Origin: CAZWRN01 sp964446685
Lineage (GTDB): Bacteria > Patescibacteriota > Microgenomatia > Daviesbacterales > UBA10151
Assembly: GCA_964446685.1 (NCBI GenBank)
Contig: CAYUPO010000029.1
Span: 1-11,118, forward strand
Length of the DNA: 11,118 bases
Direction: 5' to 3'
Position 1 is the stretch's first letter. Each line of letters opens with the position of its first letter. The notes under the pieces were generated by a model. It was given only the letters and a program-made list of their open reading frames with translations. It had not been told where the DNA came from and searched no databases. A program made the position numbers and the translations under genes. This document shows positions 5,868 to 11,103 of the stretch, one piece after another.

Positions 5868-6290
5868 TTAACTCAAAGCCCCTTTCACAATAAACCTTGT
5901 TTTCAGTGCCATCTTGTGTGATGCCAGTCTCATTGCTTCTTTAGCAATATCTTCAGCAACTGAACCCATTTCAAAAATAATAGTTCCCGGCTTGACCACC
6001 GCGACATATCCTACCACATCCCCCTTACCAGAACCCATTCGAGCCTCAGCCGGGTGTTTTGTAATTGGTTTATCTGGAAAAATCCTGATAAAAATACGTC
6101 CACCTCGCTGTGTATATCGGGCCATCGCTCTTCTCGCCGCTTCTAACTGACGGGAAGTAACCCAACCAGCTTCTTCACTTTTTAATCCAAAAGTTCCAAA
6201 AGATATCGTGTTGTTTCTGGTTGCAACTCCGCCTCTTTTTCCCCGAAAAGCTTTTCTAAACTTAACTCGTTTTGGTGATAGAAGTGGCAT
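5868..6290 (-). CDS. rplP: 50S ribosomal protein L16
   Basis: L16 (uL16) organises the A-site tRNA binding region near the peptidyl transferase centre. The 140 residues match the family. Motifs: PKRVKFRKAFRG (6-17), FGTFGLKSEEAGWVTSRQLEAARRAM (31-56), GGRIFIRIFPDKPITKHPAE (63-82) and the loop ARMGSGKGDVVGYVAVVKPG. The loop keeps the arginine equivalent to E. coli Arg81, which is hydroxylated in some bacteria. The ATG is three bases after the rpsC stop. A GGAG lies 15 bases upstream, so coupling by proximity is more likely than strong Shine-Dalgarno binding. Confidence 0.98.
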   Translation of the reverse strand: MPLLSPKRVKFRKAFRGKRGGVATRNNTISFGTFGLKSEEAGWVTSRQLEAARRAMARYTQRGGRIFIRIFPDKPITKHPAEARMGSGKGDVVGYVAVVKPGTIIFEMGSVAEDIAKEAMRLASHKMALKTRFIVKGALS

Positions 6291-6293
6291 AGT

Positions 6294-6935
6294 TTATATC
6301 TTATTCTCCCCTCTATTAATCCACACCTTTACACCAACATATCCGGATTTAGTTAATGCCGGATAAGCAGTAAAATCAATATCTGTTCTCAAAGTATGCA
6401 GTGGAATACTTCCGGCAAACTTTGATTCACGTCGGGCAATTTCTGCTCCACCAATACGACCAGCTAACACTACTTTTACTCCTTTAGCTCCCGCATGCAT
6501 CACCCGGTCTAATGTTTGATTCATTACTCTGGCAGCAGGCATTCTTCTGACTAATTGTTCAGCAATAGATTGCGCTACCAAATAAGCTGATAAATCAGGA
6601 TTTTTAACATCCATTGGAGAGATCTCCAGATTGTTTTCTTCCTTCATTCCCAACTGTTTCATCACATATTTCTTCAGATCTAACAGTCCGCTTCCACCGC
6701 GTCCAATCAAAACACCCGGACGGGATACATGCAAAATCACTTTTAGTTTATTAACAGCTCTTTCAATTTCAATTTTTGAAATTCCAGCTGGGCGCAGCTT
6801 TTTCATCAAAAGATTTCGGATTTTAATGTCTTCCATCAAGTTCTGTTGATATTTTTTACCTGCACCAAACCAACGTGCTTCCCAAGGAGCACCTACACCA
6901 AGTCTAAAACCAATTGGATTAATCTTTTGTCCCAT
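6294..6935 (-). CDS. rpsC: 30S ribosomal protein S3 with changed helicase-site residues
   Basis: S3 (uS3) lines the mRNA entry channel of the 30S head. The 213 residues are complete: start MGQKINPIGFRLG, type II KH domain with IGRGG at 77-81, and the C-terminal domain with GAKGVKVVLAGRIGGAEIARRE (149-170) and PLHTLRTDIDF. In E. coli, Arg131, Arg132 and Lys135 of S3 contribute to mRNA unwinding. The aligned residues here are Ala135, Arg136 and Asn139 (MPAARVMNQ), so two of the three are lost. The ATG follows octad element copy C and lacks a Shine-Dalgarno; the rplP start is three bases downstream of its stop. Confidence 0.98.
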   Translation of the reverse strand: MGQKINPIGFRLGVGAPWEARWFGAGKKYQQNLMEDIKIRNLLMKKLRPAGISKIEIERAVNKLKVILHVSRPGVLIGRGGSGLLDLKKYVMKQLGMKEENNLEISPMDVKNPDLSAYLVAQSIAEQLVRRMPAARVMNQTLDRVMHAGAKGVKVVLAGRIGGAEIARRESKFAGSIPLHTLRTDIDFTAYPALTKSGYVGVKVWINRGENKI

Positions 6936-6939
6936 AAAT

Positions 6940-7014
6940 TTAGTTGATTAGTTAATTAGTGAATTAGTTAATCAGATTTTTCTAATTAACTGATCTCTGG
7001 TCCACTGATTAACT
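6940..7014. repeat. Palindromic octad element, copy C (rplV/rpsC gap)
   Basis: A 75-base element begins TTAGTTGATTAGTTAATTAG and ends CACTGATTAACT. It is clearly homologous to copies A and B, with changes at the third unit, the loop and the GGTCCACTG stretch. The rplV stop codon TAA (7009-7011) lies in its right end, and its left end is four bases from the rpsC start codon. Confidence 0.88.
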
Positions 7015-7485
7015 TTTCGTTGCTCCTTTCTTTGTTTCTACTATTTCTGCTTCGATAACTTCATTTTCTTTTCTTGGTTCCTCTACTACTTTCACTTCTT
7101 CTTTAGCGGCAGCGGCCACCATATTTTTTACTCCAGATTTAACATTCTTACTCATTTTCTCTACATCATCAGTCAAAACGATCTTAATATGACTCAGTCG
7201 TCGTCTGAAAGGTCGTCCACGTCCTCTTCCAGCTGTTCCGACTTTATATCTTTTAATTTTTAAACCTTCATTTACTTCAATCGTTAAAAAACTTAGATTT
7301 TCAGTTCTTCCGGCATTTGCCAAAACTGTTTTAATAGCTTTTGACAAAGGCAAAGCTGCTGCTTTATTTGTAAACTGCAGTACATCCAAAGCTCTGTAAG
7401 GATCCATACTTCGAACCATATCAGCCACCAAACGAACTTTTCGTGGTGACATAGTAATATTTTTTTGTATTGTTGTGTACTGCAT
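7009..7485 (-). CDS. rplV: 50S ribosomal protein L22 with C-terminal tail
   Basis: L22 (uL22) lines the exit tunnel with a long hairpin and touches all domains of 23S rRNA. The core is about residues 1-105: ITMSPRKVRLVADMVRS (10-26), ALPLSKAIKTVLANA (44-58) and the tunnel hairpin GLKIKRYKVGTAGRGRGRPFRRRLSHIKIVLTD (74-106). The remaining roughly 52 residues are a Glu/Lys/Val/Ala-rich tail not found in most L22 proteins (about 110 residues). A Shine-Dalgarno (AAGGA, 7492-7496 minus strand) six bases before the ATG overlaps the rpsS stop, indicating coupling with rpsS. Its last codon and stop lie in octad copy C. Confidence 0.97.
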   Translation of the reverse strand: MQYTTIQKNITMSPRKVRLVADMVRSMDPYRALDVLQFTNKAAALPLSKAIKTVLANAGRTENLSFLTIEVNEGLKIKRYKVGTAGRGRGRPFRRRLSHIKIVLTDDVEKMSKNVKSGVKNMVAAAAKEEVKVVEEPRKENEVIEAEIVETKKGATKS

Positions 7486-7494
7486 AATTAATCC

Positions 7495-7779
7495 TTAAGT
7501 CTTTGATACTGATTTCTCAGTCATCTTTCCATGTCCTCTAAATGTTCTGGTTGGCGCAAACTCACCGAGTTTATGACCGACCATACCTTCTGAAATATAG
7601 ACAGTAATAAAGTTTTTACCCTGATGCACCATAAAAGTATGTCCCACAAACTCAGGTGGAATAGTTGATCTTCTAGCCCAGGTTTTGATGGAGTCTTTAT
7701 TTCCACCAGTTTTCTGCGCCATAACTTTTTTCAATAATTTTTCGTCTACGTATGGTCCTTTATATGAGCTTCTTGACAT
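7495..7779 (-). CDS. rpsS: 30S ribosomal protein S19
   Basis: S19 (uS19) sits at the top of the 30S head, pairs with S13 and contacts the large subunit and A-site tRNA. The 94 residues are typical. Motifs: RSSYKGPYVDEKLLKKV (3-19), IKTWARRSTIPPEFVGHTFMVH (31-52) and the family signature at 62-84 (ISEGMVGHKLGEFAPTRTF then RGH). A weak purine run (GAGAAAG) stands before the ATG. The gap to rplB upstream contains a long hairpin; the rplV start is nine bases beyond its stop. Confidence 0.98.
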   Translation of the reverse strand: MSRSSYKGPYVDEKLLKKVMAQKTGGNKDSIKTWARRSTIPPEFVGHTFMVHQGKNFITVYISEGMVGHKLGEFAPTRTFRGHGKMTEKSVSKT

Positions 7780-7794
7780 AATTTATTTCTTTCT

Positions 7795-7848
7795 CATAGA
7801 GAGAAGCGAATAGAGGCTTTGCCTCATAACCACTTCGTTCCTTCTATG
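7795..7848. repeat. Long imperfect hairpin at the rplB stop codon
   Basis: CATAGA/TCTATG arms (outer six pairs) continue through GAAGCGAA/TTCGTTCC-type pairing with two mismatches, to an inner stem GAGGC-TTT-GCCTC (7813-7825). One side carries a bulge. The outer arm overlaps the rplB stop codon at 7844-7846. No T-run follows on the minus strand, so termination is unlikely. The gene-to-gene placement matches the other spacer palindromes. Confidence 0.7.
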
Positions 7849-8665
7849 CCTTTCTCCTTTTAACTATATATTTATTTGTCCATTTTGTTCTATTTCTGGT
7901 AATACCAACTGCTTTCTTACCATATTTAGTCATTGGACTCTTTCGACCTACACCTGATTTAGCTTCTCCTCCACCATGTGCGTGTGATCTTGGATCCTGT
8001 GCTACACCACGAACTGCTGGTCTGATACCCATATGTCTGGATCTACCAGCTTTTCCAAGTACCACGTTTTTCCATTCTTCATTACCCAAAACTCCAACTG
8101 TAGCCATTGCTTCAAGAGAGATCATTCTAATCTCGCCTGATGGCATTTTCAAGTGAGCGTACCCACCTTCTTTTGCCTGGATCACCAAACTAGTCCCAGC
8201 ACTTCGTCCAATCTGTCCACCACGACCTGGTGTCATCTCAACATTATGCACTAAAGTACCAACTGGCATACTTTTAAGTTTCATGGCATTTCCAGTTTTT
8301 ACTTCAACTCTTTCACCAGACTCAAGCTTATCACCTTTCTTCATTCCGTTTGGTAGTAAAATATATCTTTTATCGCCATCGGTATAAGAAATCAGCGCAA
8401 TATCTACATTTCTGTTTGGATCATATTCGATCCCTTCAATCTTTCCTTCAACACCCATCTTATTACGTTTAAAATCAATTAATCGATACTGTCTCTTATG
8501 TCTGCCACCCTGATGTCTGACTGTAATACGACCTTTACTTCTTCCGGCATGTTTTTTAAGCAAAACATGCAGTTTTTTAATCTTTTTTTCAGCCTTTTTT
8601 GGCTTCTCTATTTTAGAAGAAAATCTTCTCGTATTAGTTTTTTCTGCATGTAATATTAGTGCCAT
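7844..8665 (-). CDS. rplB: 50S ribosomal protein L2
   Basis: L2 (uL2) is a core protein near the peptidyl transferase centre and is needed for subunit joining. The 273 residues are standard. The OB-type domain (GRITVRHQGGRHKRQYRLIDFKR, 45-67), the SH3-like part (PVGTLVHNVEMTPGRGGQIGRSAGT, 134-158) and the C-terminal VRGVAQDPRSHAHGGGEAKSGVGRKSP (218-244) are clear. In E. coli and Bacillus the last region reads as MNP(V/N)DHPHGGGEG: here the Asp before the functionally important His229 is Ser227, the following Pro is Ala229, and the final Gly is Ala. Both histidines remain (228, 230). The start follows a palindromic spacer and has no Shine-Dalgarno. Confidence 0.98.
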   Translation of the reverse strand: MALILHAEKTNTRRFSSKIEKPKKAEKKIKKLHVLLKKHAGRSKGRITVRHQGGRHKRQYRLIDFKRNKMGVEGKIEGIEYDPNRNVDIALISYTDGDKRYILLPNGMKKGDKLESGERVEVKTGNAMKLKSMPVGTLVHNVEMTPGRGGQIGRSAGTSLVIQAKEGGYAHLKMPSGEIRMISLEAMATVGVLGNEEWKNVVLGKAGRSRHMGIRPAVRGVAQDPRSHAHGGGEAKSGVGRKSPMTKYGKKAVGITRNRTKWTNKYIVKRRKA

Positions 8666-8671
8666 AATTTA

Positions 8672-8786
8672 AATTTCTAAGTACTCTAATTTCTAATTTA
8701 TCTAAATAAATCCCAATTATAAAATTTCTAGAACCTTGGATCTTTATCCACTGATTAGAAATTAGAAATTAGGTTAATTAGAAATT
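8672..8786. repeat. Palindromic spacer with TTTCTAA units (rplW/rplB gap)
   Basis: The left arm has AATTTCTAA (8672-8680) and CTAATTTCTAATTT (8686-8699). The right arm has GATTAGAAATTAGAAATTAG and TTAGAAATT (8778-8786), which is the complement of the left arm with a few differences. The centre (about 8700-8750) is A/T-rich and holds a TTTCTAGAA palindrome. The 125-base gap is the longest between genes in the operon. The repeated seven-base motif and the stop-to-start filling match the other spacers. Confidence 0.75.
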
Positions 8787-8790
8787 ACTA

Positions 8791-9276
8791 TTACTTCTCC
8801 CCTTTCTCTTTACCTGACTGTGCCTGATTCATAGTTTCTTCTTTTTCAACTTTTGCTTTATTTCCTGCCAACTTTTCGTCCATTTTTTCAATTCTAACTT
8901 TTGTTCCTCTTAACAAACTTTTCTTTTCTTTTACATCCGCTACTTTTTCACCTTCTGCAGTTCTTACTTCAACTTCTTCTTCAGGTTCTCTAGTTGCTTC
9001 TTCAAATAAAGCGATTTTCTGACCTTTTGCCACCCGTACTATCGCTTTTTTAACTTTTGGTGTTAAATAACTACCTTTTCGGCTTCTCTGCTGTTTCAAT
9101 TTAGGCTGTAAAGTGACTGTTCGGACAGAAACTACTTTAACTCCAAATTTTTCAGCAATAACTCGTGCCACCTGTTCTTTATTTGCTTTTAAATCAATTG
9201 CAAAAGTATAAAAATCACTTTTTGCCAAAAGCATTGATTTTTCGTTAATTAAAGGCTTTAAAATAATGGCTCTCAT
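8791..9276 (-). CDS. rplW: 50S ribosomal protein L23 with long charged C-terminal tail
   Basis: L23 (uL23) lies at the tunnel exit and is the main docking site for trigger factor and signal recognition particle. The core is residues 1-92: IILKPLINEKSMLLAKSDFYTFAID (4-28), VARVIAEKFGVKVVSVRTVTLQPKLK (36-61) and KKAIVRVAKGQKIALFE (76-92). Residues 93-161 are a Glu/Lys-rich extension; the family is normally about 95-100 long. The start overlaps the rplD stop by one base (TAATG) and has a good Shine-Dalgarno (AAGGAG, 9287-9292) ten bases upstream inside rplD. The extension would project near the nascent-chain exit, though its role is unknown. Confidence 0.97.
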   Translation of the reverse strand: MRAIILKPLINEKSMLLAKSDFYTFAIDLKANKEQVARVIAEKFGVKVVSVRTVTLQPKLKQQRSRKGSYLTPKVKKAIVRVAKGQKIALFEEATREPEEEVEVRTAEGEKVADVKEKKSLLRGTKVRIEKMDEKLAGNKAKVEKEETMNQAQSGKEKGEK

Positions 9277-10022
9277 TATTTAGCTGCTCCTTTTTCACTT
9301 TTTTCAGCATTTAGTCTTTCTTCCAGCTTTGCAACTGCTTCTTTTGTCATGAACAGACTTTGATGTCTGATCACTTCAAATACATTTATCTCAGAAACTG
9401 TGGTTACAGATAAACCTTTCAAATTTCTTATAGCCCGGATAACCATATCCTGTGGTGTATCCAAAACAAGTAAGGCTGTTTTCTTTTGCATTCCTTTTAA
9501 AAACTTACTGAACTCAGCTGTTTTACCAGTCGACTGAGCTAGATCAGCTACACCCAAAATCTCATTTTCAGCAAATTTTGTTCTCATAGCTGCAATTAAA
9601 GCCGCTTTTTTCATCTTTTTTGGCAATTCCATTACTGTTAATCTGACTTTCGGACCTAAAGCAATACCTCCACCAACAAAGATAGGAGCCATGATACTTC
9701 CGTGCCTGGCCCGACCTGTACCTTTTTGTTTATAAATTTTTCTGGTTGAACCCTGTACTTCTCCTCTGGTTTTAGTATTAGAGAAATGTCCTTTTTCATT
9801 ATTTGAATAGACTCTGATAGCCTGTGATAACAACGGTTTGTTAATTTCACCTTCAAATATCGACTTTGGCAAATCTAAACTTCCAGCCTCTTTACCCAGC
9901 AAAGAATATGCTACAACACTAAACCCATCAGTTTTTGTAGGTTTAACAACTTTTTTAGGAGCTTTTTCAATCTCCTTACTTGCTGCTTCTTGCTTATCAC
10001 TTATCACTTTTTTAGTTGCCAT
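9276..10022 (-). CDS. rplD: 50S ribosomal protein L4 with basic N-terminal extension
   Basis: L4 (uL4) places a long loop in the exit tunnel; in E. coli it also represses the S10 operon through its leader. The 248 residues exceed the usual 200-210 because of about 33 extra Lys-rich N-terminal residues (MATKKVISDKQEAASKEIEK and on). The tunnel loop is at about 75-128 (TRGEVQGSTRKIYKQKGTGR, then ARHGSIMAPIFVGGGIALGP), and the C-terminal globular domain follows. The start overlaps the rplC stop by one base (TAATG), with AAGGAG (10033-10038) ten bases upstream, the same arrangement as rplW. L4 autoregulation here is only a possibility. Confidence 0.97.
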   Translation of the reverse strand: MATKKVISDKQEAASKEIEKAPKKVVKPTKTDGFSVVAYSLLGKEAGSLDLPKSIFEGEINKPLLSQAIRVYSNNEKGHFSNTKTRGEVQGSTRKIYKQKGTGRARHGSIMAPIFVGGGIALGPKVRLTVMELPKKMKKAALIAAMRTKFAENEILGVADLAQSTGKTAEFSKFLKGMQKKTALLVLDTPQDMVIRAIRNLKGLSVTTVSEINVFEVIRHQSLFMTKEAVAKLEERLNAEKSEKGAAK

Positions 10023-10867
10023 TATTTTGTTTCTCCTTCATCTGCTACTTTTTCTGTTTCGACTTCTTCTGTTGGAGCTTCAACTGGAGCGCCTTCTTCA
10101 GCTGCTTCTACTGCTTCAACTACTTCTTCCGCTGGAACTGACTCGTGAGCTTGTTCTTCGGTGACTCCAGCCATTTGTTCTACATCAGATGGAACTTCTT
10201 CTTCAACTTCCGGTTCTGGCGGAGGAGTATATCCTTTAACTACACCAAGTTTAGTAATTCGGATCTCAGTTCCGTTAAATCCTGGAACATTACCTTTTAC
10301 CACTAAAATATTGTTTTTCTTATCAACTTCAATAATCTCTACATTACGAATAGTCGATGTAACTGATCCCATATGCCCGGCCATCTTTTTTCCTTTGTAT
10401 ACACGACCTGGAGTAGTACCTGATCCGATAGATCCAGGAGCACGGTGTCTATCTGACTGACCATGAGTCTTTGGCCCACCGTGAAATCCATGTCGTCTTA
10501 CACCACCCTGAAAACCTTTACCTTTACTGGTTCCGGTCAGTTTAACAATATCGCCAACTTTAAAAATAGCTCCGACTTTTAATTCCTGACCCAATGTTGA
10601 TTCTTCAGTACTCTCAACTCTGATCTCCTGTACAAATCTTAAAGTCTCCGGAGCTCCGGCTTTTTTAAAATGTCCGCGCTGCGGTTTTAAGACACTTTTT
10701 TTGGAAGCAGCTCCAATCTGGACTGCATTATAGCCATCTTTTTCAGTGGTTTTAACCTGAGTTACAAAGTTTGGAGTAACCTGAATTTTAGTCACACCAA
10801 CTCGTCTTCCACGGGAATCATAACTTGAAGTCATGTCTTTTTTAATGCCAATTAAAGTTTGTATCAT
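10022..10867 (-). CDS. rplC: 50S ribosomal protein L3 with acidic C-terminal tail
   Basis: L3 (uL3) nucleates 50S assembly and extends a loop to the peptidyl transferase centre. Residues 1-211 are the family core: IGIKKDMTSSYDSRGRRVGVT (6-26), KGKGFQGGVRRHGFHGGP (115-132), HRAPGSIGSGTTPGRVYKGK (141-160) and MAGHMG. The glutamine that PrmB methylates in E. coli (Gln150 in GQNQTPG) aligns with a threonine here, as in other bacteria lacking that modification. Residues 212-281 are a Pro/Glu/Val-rich acidic tail absent from ordinary L3 (about 205-210 residues). This is the first gene of the operon in view; its leader has an intrinsic terminator, and only a weak AGG lies nine bases before the ATG. 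Confidence 0.97.
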   Translation of the reverse strand: MIQTLIGIKKDMTSSYDSRGRRVGVTKIQVTPNFVTQVKTTEKDGYNAVQIGAASKKSVLKPQRGHFKKAGAPETLRFVQEIRVESTEESTLGQELKVGAIFKVGDIVKLTGTSKGKGFQGGVRRHGFHGGPKTHGQSDRHRAPGSIGSGTTPGRVYKGKKMAGHMGSVTSTIRNVEIIEVDKKNNILVVKGNVPGFNGTEIRITKLGVVKGYTPPPEPEVEEEVPSDVEQMAGVTEEQAHESVPAEEVVEAVEAAEEGAPVEAPTEEVETEKVADEGETK

Positions 10868-10886
10868 ATATTTGAGCCTAAAATCT

Positions 10887-10909
10887 GCGAAGCATATTGC
10901 AAGCTCCGC
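10887..10909 (-). promoter_or_regulatory. Leader hairpin just before rplC
   Basis: On the minus strand GCGGAGC pairs with GCTTCGC (seven pairs, one of them G-U) around a nine-base loop. It lies 19 bases from the rplC start codon, between the terminator and the gene. It may affect rplC initiation or protect the 5' end of transcripts that pass the terminator. Confidence 0.5.
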
Positions 10910-10911
10910 TT

Positions 10912-10950
10912 AAAAATCAAAAAAAGAGCGAGTCCTTGTGGGACTCACTC
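10912..10950 (-). terminator. Strong intrinsic terminator upstream of rplC
   Basis: On the minus strand a ten-pair stem (GAGTGAGTCC with GGACTCGCTC, one G-U pair) has a five-base loop CACAA and is followed directly by seven T, then GA, then five T. This is a textbook rho-independent terminator in the direction of the operon, located 45 bases before the rplC start. With no gene between it and the window edge, it either ends an upstream transcript or attenuates the operon. Confidence 0.85.
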
Positions 10951-10955
10951 AGCAA

Positions 10956-11014
10956 TTGTGCACCTGCCTAATTGTCGTATCCCGTCTAATTCTGAAGTTA
11001 AATGGGACGCACAA
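10956..11014 (-). promoter_or_regulatory. Structured leader RNA region before the terminator
   Basis: TTGTGC (minus strand, 11009-11014) pairs with GCACAA (10956-10961). Inside, CGTCCC (11004-11009 region) pairs with GGGA (10980-10983) and the neighbouring TACG. The GGGAT strand could alternatively pair with AGTCCC of the terminator's 5' arm, an arrangement expected of an antiterminator. The pairs were found by eye; no known leader family was recognised. Confidence 0.4.
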
Positions 11015-11034
11015 CCTACTGATATTTTTTAAGA

Positions 11035-11063
11035 TGTATAAATCAATTTGACTTTACCATCAA
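11035..11063 (-). promoter_or_regulatory. Candidate sigma-70-type promoter, proximal
   Basis: On the minus strand TTGATG (11058-11063) and TATACA (11035-11040) are separated by 17 bases. Each box matches the consensus at four of six positions. It would start a transcript near 11028, just before the structured leader, giving a leader of about 160 bases to rplC. Confidence 0.35.
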
Positions 11064-11073
11064 TTCTTTCCCA

Positions 11074-11103
11074 ATTTTAACACAGTTTTGAAGCTAAATG
11101 CAA
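11074..11103 (-). promoter_or_regulatory. Candidate sigma-70-type promoter, distal
   Basis: On the minus strand TTGCAT (11098-11103) and TAAAAT (11074-11079) are 18 bases apart. The -10 box matches at five of six positions. It overlaps no gene. In this A/T-rich region chance matches are common, so this is only a candidate. Confidence 0.3.

Noticed and set aside
4240..7014. The repeated elements as a CRISPR array
   Set aside because: The three copies are separated by one or more kilobases of ribosomal genes, are themselves palindromic with internal 8-base units, and have no short regular spacers or cas genes.
10161..10460. Plus-strand open frames such as 10161-10460, 9838-10164, 4404-4733, 4681-5016, 1418-1771 and 770-1024
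   Set aside because: All lie opposite clearly coding ribosomal genes, show no recognisable domain, and have low-complexity or Ser/Thr/Pro/Leu-rich products typical of antisense shadows.
10951..11045. A possible 5S rRNA on the plus strand, suggested by TCTGAAGTTAAATGGGACGC resembling the 5S loop C and B region
   Set aside because: The spacing to the expected upstream helix III strand is too short, no closing helix I can be formed, and the GATGGTA-type segment is not in place. The match is more simply explained as one side of a leader hairpin.
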